A DNA stretch of 64,000 nt from assembly GCF_900167125.1 (NCBI RefSeq), contig NZ_FUYC01000004.1, positions 1-64,000 of the forward strand, given 5' to 3'. Origin of the DNA: Paucidesulfovibrio gracilis DSM 16080 (GTDB lineage: Bacteria; Desulfobacterota; Desulfovibrionia; Desulfovibrionales; Desulfovibrionaceae). The position numbers were made by a program, and so were the translations under genes. Below the pieces are notes generated by a model that was not told the origin of the DNA, did no database searches, and worked only from the letters and a program-made list of their open reading frames with translations. How positions within the stretch are numbered: the first letter of the stretch is position 1; each line of letters opens with the position of its first letter. This document shows positions 18,714-27,546 of this stretch, in pieces.

Positions 18714-19328
18714 TTAAATGAAAATGGAGGGTTCGAGATTTTCAAGAGTCTTGGCCGCGTCTTCGCCCAATTGGTCCATGGCCAGGAAAAACGGGGTTAG
18801 CGGTTCCAGGCGAAGTTCGAAGGTGTTGTAAAAATGGTCTTCGAACAAGGCACAGGCTTTGGCGTTGGTGGTGTCCAGGTAGAGGCGGTGGGTCTGGGTG
18901 TTCCAGACCACGTCGAACACTGCCGGGATCGGCAGTGAGCGGGCACGCAGCCGCAGCATAACCTGCTCTTTGATTTCCTGTTTGCGGGCCCGGGAAATGA
19001 AGTTTTTCCCCTGCTCCTTGGCCTGGGCCATTTCCTTTTTCAGTGCAATCTGAAGGTGTTTTTTGAACACGGCAGGCTGGACTCTTCTGGTTTCCAGCCG
19101 CAGCGTAAAGGTCATATAATGTCCTTTTTCCGGTGGCGATTGGTTCCAGTCCACGTCGAGCATGTCGTCGATATTGGTCCAGCCGAACGAACGCTCCTCG
19201 GCGGAATCGTCGATGTCCAGGAAATGATATTGCTTGAGCAGGCGCGGAACGTCGCGCAGCAACTCGTTGTTCACTTCGTCCATGATGCGGTATCGGGTCA
19301 GACCCGTACTGGCGGAAAGAATGCCCAA
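18714..19328 (-). CDS. RdgC-like recombination-associated protein (short form)
   Basis: A 204-residue protein. The C-terminal half matches the RdgC pattern: a basic stretch, RARKQEIKEQVMLRLRARSL, then a PIPAVFDVVWNTQTHRLYLDT strand pair and ALFEDHFYNTF. An N-terminal GW motif (RSFGWTN) is also RdgC-like. E. coli RdgC is about 300 residues and forms a DNA-encircling dimer that limits RecA. This form lacks about 100 residues. The start is TTG at 19328, chosen for the strong GGAGGAG six bases upstream. It heads a five-gene minus-strand run to the YcaO gene. Confidence 0.7.
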   Translation of the reverse strand: MGILSASTGLTRYRIMDEVNNELLRDVPRLLKQYHFLDIDDSAEERSFGWTNIDDMLDVDWNQSPPEKGHYMTFTLRLETRRVQPAVFKKHLQIALKKEMAQAKEQGKNFISRARKQEIKEQVMLRLRARSLPIPAVFDVVWNTQTHRLYLDTTNAKACALFEDHFYNTFELRLEPLTPFFLAMDQLGEDAAKTLENLEPSIFI

Positions 19329-19481
19329 GTCGGCTCCTCCTTGTTTCGGAATGGTCAGGTATGGGTAGAATCAAATCGCGGCTGTGTAAAGTCCGGCATG
19401 CAGTCGAGTTTTTGTGTCCTGCCCTTGCCTTTCCTTGCGTGGCAACGTATTCCTGGCGCAACAATGAAACGGGGAGAGTTC

Positions 19482-19865
19482 ATGACCCAAGGAGCTTACA
19501 AGACGTTGGCCCAATGGCTGGATGGGCGTATTGCGTCCCTGCGGGAGTTGGAAGAACAGGCTCGCGAGGTCATCGAGCAGCAGGGCGATCAGGCGGGCTA
19601 TGAACGTTTGATGCGGGAAAAAGCCTTGTTGCTGGCTGACCTGGAAGAACAGGGACGGGACATCTTGAAGGAAGCCGGCGGACCCGAGGCCGACAAGCTG
19701 CGACAACGCTTGGCGGCTTTTTCTGCTGGCGCCTCCATGGCGTTGGAAGTCGGCAGTGTTTTTTTTATGTCGGCTCTTTTGTACCCGGAGGACCACCAGC
19801 CTGGTCAGCCCAATGACCTGGAACGGTTTGCAGAATTTGCGCATCAACTGGCAGGCTCCCGCTGA
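19482..19865 (+). CDS. Small helical protein of unknown function
   Basis: A 127-residue protein starting MTQGAYKTLAQWLDGRIASL. Residues 15-65 are charged and heptad-like (RELEEQAREVIEQQ), predicting a coiled coil. The C-terminal half includes ASMALEVGSVFFMSALL, a possible hydrophobic helix. The ATG at 19482 follows GGGGAGAG; an ATG at 19464 would add six residues. It lies 36 bases ahead of a receiver-domain gene, suggesting a shared transcript and a signalling link. No family is recognised. Confidence 0.65.
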   Translation: MTQGAYKTLAQWLDGRIASLRELEEQAREVIEQQGDQAGYERLMREKALLLADLEEQGRDILKEAGGPEADKLRQRLAAFSAGASMALEVGSVFFMSALLYPEDHQPGQPNDLERFAEFAHQLAGSR

Positions 19866-19901
19866 GGGGAGGCCTGTGTAGTTTCTTGGAGGGAAGGGCA
19901 A

Positions 19902-20336
19902 ATGTCGAGCGGCAATGCGGAACAGACCAGGCGGATTTTACTTGCCGAGGATAGTGCCGACAACGTCCTGATTATACAATTGTATCTTAAGAACCATCCG
20001 TATGTGATCGACGTGGCGGAAAATGGCCGGGATGCCGTGCAGATGTTCGGTGAAAGAGCGTATGATCTGGTATTGATGGACATCCAGATGCCCGGCATGG
20101 ACGGATACGAGGCCACGGAACGCATTCGCGAACTGGAACAGAAAAAGGGAAACGAGTCCGTACCCATTATCGCTGTAACCGCGCACGCCTCTGAGGAAAT
20201 TCGTCGCCGCGTGCTGGACTGCGGTGGCGATGCATACATCACCAAGCCGGTGCCCAAGGCTCGGTTGGTGGAGGCGATCCAAACCGCTCTGGAGAGCCGT
20301 CAGGAAGCGGGACAGGAAACCAATTCTTCTTCTTGA
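19902..20336 (+). CDS. Stand-alone response-regulator receiver protein
   Basis: A 144-residue protein consisting of one REC domain. The acidic pocket is in LLAEDSADN, the phospho-acceptor Asp in LVLMDIQMPGMDG (near residue 60), the Thr in AVTAHAS and the Lys in YITKPV. The tail is short and polar (RQEAGQETNSSS), with no output domain. In these bacteria such proteins usually act through protein contact or as shuttle receivers. No kinase adjoins. GGAGGGAAGG precedes the ATG. Confidence 0.88.
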   Translation: MSSGNAEQTRRILLAEDSADNVLIIQLYLKNHPYVIDVAENGRDAVQMFGERAYDLVLMDIQMPGMDGYEATERIRELEQKKGNESVPIIAVTAHASEEIRRRVLDCGGDAYITKPVPKARLVEAIQTALESRQEAGQETNSSS

Positions 20337-20350
20337 AGGGGAACGTTGGC

Positions 20351-20941
20351 TCAAGGATGCGTGGCAGGGGAAGCGGAAGCTTTTTTTTGGCGCTGCTGCT
20401 TCTGTGCTTCAAGGACGAGCTGGGCTACTGCAGCTTCCTGGTGGCGGTCCAACTCTTCAAATGCCCCTCCAAGAATGCCCTGTTCGTGGCGTACAACCCG
20501 AAGAATCACCCCTTTGAGCAGGGCTTTCCCCTCAATTCCAAGAACCAGGTGAAGCCGCGTGCCGGCTTTGATGCGTTTTCCCGTATGCCGCAATCCCAGT
20601 CCTGTGGCGCTTATGTCGTGGACGCGAACAGTCTTTTGCAGCTCTTTGATGCGGCAGAGCAGGCCGTCATAACGGACTCGGAAACAATGACGCCGCTCGG
20701 GTCTGCCGTCAGGGCGTTGTGCGGGAAGCGAGACGTCAAGCGAGGAATCGGGGGGAGTGTCCGCTGTATCCGTCTGCGCGGAGGGAGGCGTTGCGGAAGC
20801 TGCGGGACCGGAAGAGGATTCACCCGGCAGATAAATGGCGTATTCGCCCGCCGGGTTCTTCTTTTTGGGAGACCGAGAAGAGCCGGAGCGGGATTCGTTT
20901 TCGCCTGGATGAAGTTTTCCCAACAGTTTCTTTATGTTCAT
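20351..20941 (-). CDS. PilZ-domain protein
   Basis: A 196-residue protein with a basic, low-complexity N-terminal half (SRSPKKKNPAGEY, then Ala/Pro/Ser/Thr-rich) and a C-terminal PilZ domain. The c-di-GMP-binding signature is complete: RHCFR (RxxxR) and DISATG (DxSxxG). It probably binds c-di-GMP. The frame is open to a TTG at 21067, but the ATG at 20941 (MNIKKLLGKLHPG) looks more protein-like. Neither has a strong ribosome site, so the start is uncertain. It is convergent with the receiver gene, with stops 14 bases apart. Confidence 0.78.
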   Translation of the reverse strand: MNIKKLLGKLHPGENESRSGSSRSPKKKNPAGEYAIYLPGESSSGPAASATPPSAQTDTADTPPDSSLDVSLPAQRPDGRPERRHCFRVRYDGLLCRIKELQKTVRVHDISATGLGLRHTGKRIKAGTRLHLVLGIEGKALLKGVILRVVRHEQGILGGAFEELDRHQEAAVAQLVLEAQKQQRQKKASASPATHP

Positions 20942-21109
20942 GGCAAAATTGTTGGTTAATGTATTGCCGATCTGTATATTTCCTTTTTGCGTTTGAAGCA
21001 AGCCCTGTATTGGGCGGAAGCGGCAAATGATATTTTCACCCCTTGACTTTTTGTGGGAATCCGGCAAAAGAAATTACAAGATTTTCGTAGGAAACAGGGA
21101 GGAAGGACT

Positions 21110-21253
21110 ATGATCGGCGAACTTCTGCACGGTATGGCGCAGAGCACGACGCAAGGGTTTATCGGGGTTTCCCTGATTTTTGTCTATTTGGCATGGATCG
21201 TGAGCATTGCCATGATTCGCATCAAAGAGACCAAGCAGGAAGAGCATCACTAA
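21110..21253 (+). CDS. Small membrane protein, 47 residues
   Basis: This short frame reads MIGELLHGMAQSTTQGFIGVS then a membrane helix (LIFVYLAWIVSIAMI) and a charged tail (RIKETKQEEHH). The ATG follows AGGGAGGAAGG, an excellent ribosome site, and a terminator lies about 80 bases downstream. It therefore looks like a genuine single-gene unit. The length and layout suggest a small accessory subunit of a membrane complex, but there is no partner beside it. The function is unknown. Confidence 0.65.
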   Translation: MIGELLHGMAQSTTQGFIGVSLIFVYLAWIVSIAMIRIKETKQEEHH

Positions 21254-21330
21254 GCAAAGTTTTTTGTAGACCGTTTTCGTGTGAGCGTGTCCACCGATTT
21301 GGTGCATGGCTACGAGAGCGGGTAGTAAGC

Positions 21331-21368
21331 ATGAAAAGCCCCTGGGACGATGTCTGGGGGCTTTTCAT
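21331..21368. terminator. Bidirectional terminator between the 47-residue ORF and rfbA
   Basis: ATGAAAAGCCCC at 21331-21342 is exactly complementary to GGGGCTTTTCAT at 21357-21368. The T-rich 3' arm lets it act in both directions, ending the small plus-strand gene and the convergent rfbA. Confidence 0.65.
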
Positions 21369-21413
21369 TTGGCGTGGTTTTTCGGCCGTTGGCCTGGTCA
21401 TCCGGGGAAAGGG

Positions 21414-22307
21414 TTAGTATCGGCTGGCAACGCCTTCTTCTACGTCGCGGATGACCTCCAGCAGGTATTGGCCGTAGGCATTCTTGAGCATGGGGGCAGC
21501 CAAGGTTCGCAATTGGTTTTCATCAATGTACCCCTTACGGTAGGCAATCTCTTCAATGCAGGAAATGATCAACCCTTGCCGTTTTTGGATCACGTCCACG
21601 TAGTTGGCGGCTTGAAGCAGGGAATCGTGGGTTCCCATGTCAAGCCACGCAAAGCCGCGGCCCATGGTCTCAACTCGGAGGTCGCCCCGTCTGAGGTAGA
21701 GGTTGTTCAGGTCCGTGATCTCCAGCTCACCGCGGGACGAAGGCTTTAGCTCCCGGGCCATCCCCACGACATCATTGTCATAAAAGTAGAGTCCCGTGAC
21801 TGCGTATCGGGATTTAGGTTGTTCGGGCTTTTCTTCGATGCAGGTCACGGTTTTGTGTTTGTCGAAGGCAACCACGCCATACCGTTTGGGATCCTTGACC
21901 GGGTAGGCAAAGACGATGCCGCCCTTTTTAAGCCGGGCGCAGTCCTCCAAAATGGTCGGAAGCCCCTGCCCATAAAAAACGTTATCGCCGAGCACAAGGC
22001 AAACCGTATCATTCCCGATGAAATCTTCGCCAAGAAGGAAGGCCTGTGCCAATCCGTCCGGGCTGGGTTGCTCCACGTAGGATAGTGAAAGGCCGAGTTG
22101 GGAACCGTCGCCGAACAGTTCCCGGAAGCGAGGCAGATCCGTTGGGGTTGAAATGATCAGGATTTCACGAATCCCGGCCAGCATAAGCGTTGAAAGCGGG
22201 TAGTAGATCATGGGCTTGTCGTGCACCGGCAGGAGCTGTTTGCTCATGGCTCTGGTGAGAGGGTAGAGCCGCGTACCGGAGCCTCCGGCCAGGATGATGC
22301 CTTTCAT
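21414..22307 (-). CDS. rfbA: Glucose-1-phosphate thymidylyltransferase
   Basis: A 297-residue nucleotidyltransferase making dTDP-glucose for dTDP-rhamnose and related surface sugars. The N-terminal signature is [17 protein letters not shown], with the catalytic-site [16 protein letters not shown] and later [13 protein letters not shown] and EKPEQPKS. The ATG at 22307 has GAGGTCC upstream; the longer frame to 22364 adds unrelated residues. rfbB, rfbC and rfbD are not nearby, so it stands alone here. Confidence 0.94.
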   Translation of the reverse strand: MKGIILAGGSGTRLYPLTRAMSKQLLPVHDKPMIYYPLSTLMLAGIREILIISTPTDLPRFRELFGDGSQLGLSLSYVEQPSPDGLAQAFLLGEDFIGNDTVCLVLGDNVFYGQGLPTILEDCARLKKGGIVFAYPVKDPKRYGVVAFDKHKTVTCIEEKPEQPKSRYAVTGLYFYDNDVVGMARELKPSSRGELEITDLNNLYLRRGDLRVETMGRGFAWLDMGTHDSLLQAANYVDVIQKRQGLIISCIEEIAYRKGYIDENQLRTLAAPMLKNAYGQYLLEVIRDVEEGVASRY

Positions 22308-22435
22308 GATGGACCTCGCTTTTGATTTACTTGAACAGCGCCTTACGATAACACCCAAACCCAACGGGCGCGAATATGACGCGGGTTGAATGGAATTGCA
22401 ACCTGGATGCGCCGCACACCGCAGGGAGATTTGAA

Positions 22436-23167
22436 ATGCGATTTGTTTACCATTCCGGCGGACCAGGTTCCTTTATCGCCTTTTTCTTGTTTGTAGCGTT
22501 GTTGTTCCTGCTGTTCGTGGTTTTACCCGCCAACATCGCGGCACATGCCGCCGAAGGACTGGGGCTGACTCCACTCCAGGGGATTGTGTTGTTGGTGGCC
22601 ATGGTTCTGACCCGGGGGCTGGAGTTCACTGTATACCGGAGTGAGCGTCTGGTGCGGGAAGTGATCCGTCCGGAAACACCTTTTGCGGAATTGTTGCGCA
22701 CGCGGGGCATGGCCGGTGCGGAGAGCATCTACGGAGAGGAATTGGTCCCTCAAACCTTCGCGGTGGCTTTGGGTGGGTTGATTTTACCCCTGGTAATGAG
22801 TGCTGTGTTTCTGTTTCGGGTGGCGCACCTGCCGAATGCTCTGGCTTGGGCTGGGCTGGCCGTTGTTGTGTCCTCGGCGGTCTGTTTTGCAGCCACCACC
22901 TATCGCGGAGGAATGCCCCCGAAATTGCCTGTATTTTTGCCGCCGGTCTGTGCGGGGTTGACCGCGGTCATGCTGCCCCACGCGGAGTTTACAGCGGCAG
23001 CGTCCTTTGCCGCTGCCGTGTTCGGTCCGATCGTGGGGAACGGATTCTTGCCGCTGGCCGTGCCGCGAATGCGCGGGAGGGTGGATACGCCGTACTTGGT
23101 CTTCGGCGGACCACAGGTCTTTTGGGGCATCTTTTTTGGTTGCGTGGTGGCTGGGCTTGTGGCGTGA
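22436..23167 (+). CDS. DUF1614-family membrane protein
   Basis: A 243-residue, very hydrophobic protein with about seven membrane segments, the first being [19 protein letters not shown]. The C-terminal pattern of small-residue helices ending in [17 protein letters not shown] fits the DUF1614 family, whose function is unknown. The ATG at 22436 follows AGGGAG; an upstream frame to 22376 has no ribosome site. It is followed 14 bases later by the short DUF523 gene. Confidence 0.72.
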   Translation: MRFVYHSGGPGSFIAFFLFVALLFLLFVVLPANIAAHAAEGLGLTPLQGIVLLVAMVLTRGLEFTVYRSERLVREVIRPETPFAELLRTRGMAGAESIYGEELVPQTFAVALGGLILPLVMSAVFLFRVAHLPNALAWAGLAVVVSSAVCFAATTYRGGMPPKLPVFLPPVCAGLTAVMLPHAEFTAAASFAAAVFGPIVGNGFLPLAVPRMRGRVDTPYLVFGGPQVFWGIFFGCVVAGLVA

Positions 23168-23181
23168 CGGGGCAGGGAGTT

Positions 23182-23709
23182 ATGTGTCTGAAAATCGGTA
23201 TCAGCCGGTGTCTGCTGGGTGAACGTGTACGATATGATGGCGGTGAGCGTGGCGAGCCTGTGCTGGTGGAAGCAATGCAGCGCGCGGCCCGGTTGGTTCC
23301 CCTGTGTCCCGAGGTGGAGTGCGGGATGTCCATCCCTCGGGAGCCTGCGGAAATTGGGGGGAGCGTATTTTGCCCCACTTTCGTAGGGTTGCGTACCGGG
23401 CGGAATTATACCGTGCAACTGATGGAATGGGTGTTGCCCCGAATTGAGCGGTTCGTAAGGGAACCGGTGCATGGCATGGTTTTGAAAAGCAACTCTCCCA
23501 GTTGCGCCTGCGTCACTCCAAAGCCGATTTGGCATCCTGAAAACACTCCCGGGATGGGCTGGAGCCTGGGACTGTTCGCTCGCGCCTTTCAGGAGCGCTT
23601 CCCTCGTATTCCCATGGCAGATGAAGTGGTGTTGCAGCATCCCGGCAATCGAAATATTTTTTTGGAACGCGTAAGAAAGTATGCGGCATCCGTAGCAGAG
23701 GAGGCATGA
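23182..23709 (+). CDS. DUF523-family protein (TudS-like)
   Basis: A 175-residue single-domain DUF523 protein. The blocks are GISRCLLGERVRYDGG, CPEVECGMSIPREP and LKSNSPSCAC. The cysteines in these three blocks match those that hold the 4Fe-4S cluster of thiouracil desulfurase TudS, so a desulfurase role is plausible. Unlike the longer paralogue at 14165, it keeps the SPSC cysteine. CAGGGAG precedes the ATG. Its stop overlaps the start of the MogA-like gene (ATGATG), so the two are coupled. Confidence 0.82.
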   Translation: MCLKIGISRCLLGERVRYDGGERGEPVLVEAMQRAARLVPLCPEVECGMSIPREPAEIGGSVFCPTFVGLRTGRNYTVQLMEWVLPRIERFVREPVHGMVLKSNSPSCACVTPKPIWHPENTPGMGWSLGLFARAFQERFPRIPMADEVVLQHPGNRNIFLERVRKYAASVAEEA

Positions 23710-24458
23710 TGCCCACAACCAAGCATCAGGTGCAGCTTGAACATGCCGTCTCCAAGGGAGAGCGCGTCGAAATTGATTGGACGCACAAAGAATCCCTGCG
23801 GGCCGGTACATTGCTTTGCGACGACCATGGGCCAGTATTGCGGGCCGTGGGATTTCATTTGGAACCAGGAGAGCCGGAGCGTCCGGGCCGGGCGTTGCGT
23901 TTGTTTGCCGCGCAACGGGACTTGACCCCGGGGCTTTGGGAAGGTCTTCATGTTGAGCGTCGGGGGTGGTCTGTGGCCTGGGTTACGCTCAGCGACAAGG
24001 GCGCTCGCGGTGAGCGGATCGATACTGCAGGCCCGCTTGTGGGTGAAATGCTCGGGGAACATCTCGACGTTTCCCTTACGATGGGCTATCTTTTGCCGGA
24101 CGATCAAAGTTCTTTGCAGTTATTGCTGATGGATCTGGCCTGGGGGCAGGGGGTAGACCTCATTGTGACCACAGGTGGAACCGGTGTGGCTCCTCGTGAC
24201 GTGGCCCCGGACGCGACCCTGCGGGTTATTGAGAAGCGTCTGCCCGGAATGGAACGGGCAATGACGTCGGAAAGCCTCGCCAAAACCCCGCACGCCATGA
24301 TTTCCCGAGCCGTAGCCGGTACGCTGGGGCTATCGCTGATTATAAATCTGCCGGGAAGTCCCAAGGCCGTACGGGAGTGTCTGGGCGTCGTGCTTCCGGC
24401 ATTGCGGCATACATTGGAAAAACTCCACGGCGATCCTTCAGATTGTGGCGGAGCCTGA
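23706..24458 (+). CDS. Molybdopterin adenylyltransferase-like protein (MogA/MoaB)
   Basis: A 250-residue protein. Residues 85-245 are an MoCF domain with VTLSDKGARGERIDTAGP, TTGGTGVAPRDVAPDAT and the NLPGSPKAVRE loop. MogA/MoaB adenylates molybdopterin before metal insertion. The N-terminal 80 residues are an extra domain with no clear family, possibly MOSC-related. The start overlaps the DUF523 stop. Molybdenum cofactor is expected in a sulfate reducer with formate dehydrogenases. A MoaE-like gene lies at 27547. Confidence 0.85.
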   Translation: MMPTTKHQVQLEHAVSKGERVEIDWTHKESLRAGTLLCDDHGPVLRAVGFHLEPGEPERPGRALRLFAAQRDLTPGLWEGLHVERRGWSVAWVTLSDKGARGERIDTAGPLVGEMLGEHLDVSLTMGYLLPDDQSSLQLLLMDLAWGQGVDLIVTTGGTGVAPRDVAPDATLRVIEKRLPGMERAMTSESLAKTPHAMISRAVAGTLGLSLIINLPGSPKAVRECLGVVLPALRHTLEKLHGDPSDCGGA

Positions 24459-24576
24459 CCTCAACGCTTTTTTTCACAAGGCTTGTCAGCAATCCAACAT
24501 GGTGCTAAACGCCTGTTTCAATCACCCGATGTGGAGATACAACGGAACAAGAAAAATGCGTGAATACGGAGTAGAT

Positions 24577-25926
24577 ATGCACATACGGACGCTTGCCGTC
24601 AGTTTGGCCCTGTTGCTGGTTTCCTGCGGGGGGGTCTGGGCTCAGCAGAGTGATGCTGAATCAGCGCAAAGTGCGCCCCGGGTTTTTGACATGAAAGCCT
24701 GTGTGGAGCGCGGTCTGGAGGCCAACCCCGCGATTGTGGCGGCACGGGCCCAGCTTTCCGGAGCTGAATACGAAACCGGGTCCACGTTTACGGACATGCT
24801 GCCCTCCACCACTATGGGATACGGCTATACCCATAAGGATCGTGAACCCGCCACGGCAACAAGTGGCCGTCGCGATGTTTGGGCTTTTCATATTAATGTG
24901 TCGCAACCACTGTTTCCCGGTATCTCCCTTTTGAACGCCTTCCAGAAGGGCATGCTTCAGGAGGAACAGACCGAGGCGAAACTTGAGCAGGCGGAATTGA
25001 CGCTTATCGGTGAGATTCAGACAACGTTTCTGGGGCTGCTTCAGGGACGTATGGACGTGAAGAGCGCCGAGGATTCCGTGGAACGGCTCAAGTCGCAGCT
25101 GGAAGTGACCACGGCTTACTATGACGTTGGGCTTAAGCCGCGTCTCGACGTGTTGCAGGCTGAAACGGACCTGGCGTCCGCTGAACAGGAGTTGGTGAAA
25201 GCCCGTAACCGTGTGGCCACTCGCGAAGCCAAGCTGAATACGTTGCTGAATCTGCCGTTGGAGGCGGATGTGGAGTACGTGGGAGAACTGGACGAGCGGC
25301 CTTTTGCCATGGAACTCAAGCAGGCGTTGACCAGAGCCTACTCCAAACGGCCGGATATCCGTATCGGCGAGAAGAGTGTGGCTATCGCCCGTAAGGATTT
25401 TAATATTGCGGCCAGCGATTTCTTACCTTCCGTTGATGCCGAGTGGGATTACTACAAGAAGGGCAACGGCATGGATCTGGAAGAAAATGCCGCGCAGTGG
25501 AGCCACTCTGGTCAGGAGTATTGGACCGCGGGTGTCAACATGTCCTACTCTCTGGGGGCTGGAGGCGCTACCCAGGTTCTGGATGCGCTCAAGGCCGATG
25601 AAAATGTCGCCCAGATTATGGCTGAATTGGAAAAGGTCAAGCTTGACGCCGGGTACGAGGTCAAGGAAGCGCTTTTGAATATTGTCGAAGCGCGGGATCG
25701 TATCGAGGTGGCGCATAAGTCCGTTGCCGCAGCCACGGAATCCTATCGTATGGCTTTGGCCCGGTATCAGGCCCAGGTGGGTACGAATACGGATGTCCTT
25801 GATGCACAGGCCAACGTGTCGTCCAGCGAAGCCGAACTTATCCAGGCTCTTGCCGACTATCAGACGGCCCTTTCCACGCTGTATATTGCGATGGGAGAAA
25901 AAAATCCCGGTTTGGTGACGGAATAA
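24577..25926 (+). CDS. TolC-family outer membrane efflux protein
   Basis: A 449-residue protein with a signal peptide (MHIRTLAVSLALLLVSCGGV). Cleavage could follow VWA, or LVSC could be a lipobox, since some family members are lipoproteins. Two repeated helical halves follow, with family features such as YDVGLKPRLDVLQAETDLA and YQAQVGTNTDVLDAQANVS. It would form the trimeric outer-membrane channel of a pump or type I exporter. The ATG at 24577 has GGAG upstream. No membrane-fusion or pump gene adjoins, so it is an orphan channel. Confidence 0.9.
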   Translation: MHIRTLAVSLALLLVSCGGVWAQQSDAESAQSAPRVFDMKACVERGLEANPAIVAARAQLSGAEYETGSTFTDMLPSTTMGYGYTHKDREPATATSGRRDVWAFHINVSQPLFPGISLLNAFQKGMLQEEQTEAKLEQAELTLIGEIQTTFLGLLQGRMDVKSAEDSVERLKSQLEVTTAYYDVGLKPRLDVLQAETDLASAEQELVKARNRVATREAKLNTLLNLPLEADVEYVGELDERPFAMELKQALTRAYSKRPDIRIGEKSVAIARKDFNIAASDFLPSVDAEWDYYKKGNGMDLEENAAQWSHSGQEYWTAGVNMSYSLGAGGATQVLDALKADENVAQIMAELEKVKLDAGYEVKEALLNIVEARDRIEVAHKSVAAATESYRMALARYQAQVGTNTDVLDAQANVSSSEAELIQALADYQTALSTLYIAMGEKNPGLVTE

Positions 25927-26138
25927 TGGGATTTGATCGACTTAAAGGGGAAACCCCGGCGGGGACTCCGAAAACCTGCCGAAAATGCGGTGGGGAACTC
26001 TATGCCACACGTCGTTGTCCGTGGGTTGTGATGCGTTGCCGAAAATGTGGAGCATCCATGGAATTGCGTGAAATAGCTTCGCAGATCGACGATCCGTTTG
26101 AAGAGGATCTTGGCTGGATTCCCATGGACCGGCTGTAG
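25926..26138 (+). CDS. Small dual-CxxC zinc-ribbon protein
   Basis: A 70-residue protein with CRKCGGELYATRRC and RCRKCGASMEL. The two CxxC pairs at about residues 18-21 and 38-41 form a typical zinc ribbon. The ATG shares its A with the TolC stop (TAATG), so translation is coupled. The acidic C-terminus reads DDPFEEDLGWIP. The function is unknown. It is followed directly by a very strong terminator. Confidence 0.75.
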   Translation: MGFDRLKGETPAGTPKTCRKCGGELYATRRCPWVVMRCRKCGASMELREIASQIDDPFEEDLGWIPMDRL

Positions 26139-26143
26139 TTCGT

Positions 26144-26193
26144 CCACCAACAAAGAAGGCCGTGCTGTTAAGCACGGCCTTCTTTGTTGGTGG
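26144..26193. terminator. 23-bp perfect hairpin terminator
   Basis: The arms at 26144-26166 and 26171-26193 are exact reverse complements (CCACCAACAAAGAAGGCCGT in the first 20 bases), with a four-base loop GTTA. It ends the TolC-zinc ribbon run. There is no separate T-tract; the arm itself includes CTTCTTTGTTGG. It may also help end the convergent glycosyltransferase transcript. Confidence 0.7.
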
Positions 26194-26316
26194 AGCTGAG
26201 AGAGGGACGCCGGCGGTGTGTGTCTGAGGGTCCAAGTGCTATTTCCCCTCCGCGTATCGCACCGAACCGACAAGTACGACACGTCGGCCGTCGCCCATGG
26301 TCAGAAAAATCTTCCG

Positions 26317-27432
26317 CTAATCTGCCTTGTTGCTGAGACTGCTGTAAAGGTTCAGCGTTCGTTTTAGAAAGTCGTTCCCCGTGAGCTGGGACATGGTTTT
26401 TCTTTCTTCTTGAATCAAAGATTCACGTACCTCCGGCTTGGTGACGGCAGCCAGCAGTGTGCCAAGCATGGCTTGGTTGTCTCCTGCAGGGAAAAGACCT
26501 TGGTCCGGCACCAGATCCGGCATGACATTGACGTCCGAAGAAACGAGAGGCCGTTCACAGGCCATGATTTCCAGTGCGGCGCGGGCAATGGCTTCCGACC
26601 AGAGGGAGGCGACCACCCCCAGGTCCAGCGCGGAGATGCATGCGGCCATGTCGTTTCGTTTGCCGCTGATGCACGTAATATCCTGAATGCCCAGCTCCTG
26701 GATCCACTGTTGAACTTGGTCCTGTTTGGTGGCGGTTTCAAAACCGATGTAAAACAGCCGGATATGGTTGAGTCCGTGCTTTTCACGCAACCGTGCTACG
26801 CACTGGGCCAGTTCTTTTTGACCTTTCACTTCATCGAACCGTCCCACCAGCCCGATGACGAAATCGTTTGGACCAAAGCCGAATTCCTCGCGGACACGTC
26901 GACGGCCTTGGGCATCGAAGGCAAAGGTCTTCCGATCGACTCCGCCGTGGATGCACCAGACCTGGTCCTCTGGAGTGCGCATGGTTTTGAGAAAATGGGA
27001 TGCCATGCGTTTGTTGGTTACCACCACGGAGGAGGCTACATTTTTGTGCAGCCAACGGTTGAAGAAATCACTGCGTGGAGCGCGTTGGTCGCCTCTGGTC
27101 CGCACCAGTTGAAATGGCAGTCCCAGCTTTCGGAGCATGCCCCAGAGAAAAAAGCTTTCTCCACGGTGGCAGTTGATGATCTGGGGCTGGAAAGAGCGCA
27201 CCAGGCGGACCATATCCACGCAGGTGCGTGCCAGCCGCAACGGGTTGTTGGAATTGAGGTCCATGGGCAGTGTGTGCAGGCCCATGTCGCGGGCCATGCT
27301 GTCCGGCGGCGTATCCGGCAACGTGAGTACAAGCACGTTATGTCCGTCCTGCTGCAGCAGTTTGCTGAGGTACAGGGCGTACCATGCGGTGGCGTTGAAC
27401 CAGCGGACGTTGGCGACCTGAATAATGTTCAT
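26317..27432 (-). CDS. Glycosyltransferase family 4 protein
   Basis: A 371-residue GT-B glycosyltransferase. The N-terminal acceptor domain starts MNIIQVANVRWFNATAWYAL. The C-terminal donor domain has VIGLVGRFDEVKGQKELAQC and the EX7E motif in SEAIARAALEIMACERPLV. It likely adds a sugar to lipopolysaccharide or another surface glycan. The ATG at 27432 is chosen; an in-frame ATG at 27459 is possible. No other glycan genes adjoin. The 123 bases between its stop and the upstream terminator hold no feature I can name. Confidence 0.85.
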   Translation of the reverse strand: MNIIQVANVRWFNATAWYALYLSKLLQQDGHNVLVLTLPDTPPDSMARDMGLHTLPMDLNSNNPLRLARTCVDMVRLVRSFQPQIINCHRGESFFLWGMLRKLGLPFQLVRTRGDQRAPRSDFFNRWLHKNVASSVVVTNKRMASHFLKTMRTPEDQVWCIHGGVDRKTFAFDAQGRRRVREEFGFGPNDFVIGLVGRFDEVKGQKELAQCVARLREKHGLNHIRLFYIGFETATKQDQVQQWIQELGIQDITCISGKRNDMAACISALDLGVVASLWSEAIARAALEIMACERPLVSSDVNVMPDLVPDQGLFPAGDNQAMLGTLLAAVTKPEVRESLIQEERKTMSQLTGNDFLKRTLNLYSSLSNKAD

Positions 27433-27546
27433 TGCGTTGTTCCGGTCGGGGTCGGGCATGACGGCCAGGACGTTTCCCGACTATAATCAAGTCCTATTGG
27501 ACTTTTTTTTGCATGTTTTCAAATGCCCTGCGAAATACGCCGGGGT

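Noticed and set aside
15178-19328. RiPP (azoline peptide) gene cluster around YcaO
   Set aside because: There is no precursor peptide, dehydrogenase, peptidase or transporter nearby; the neighbours are RdgC-like, SGNH and membrane proteins.
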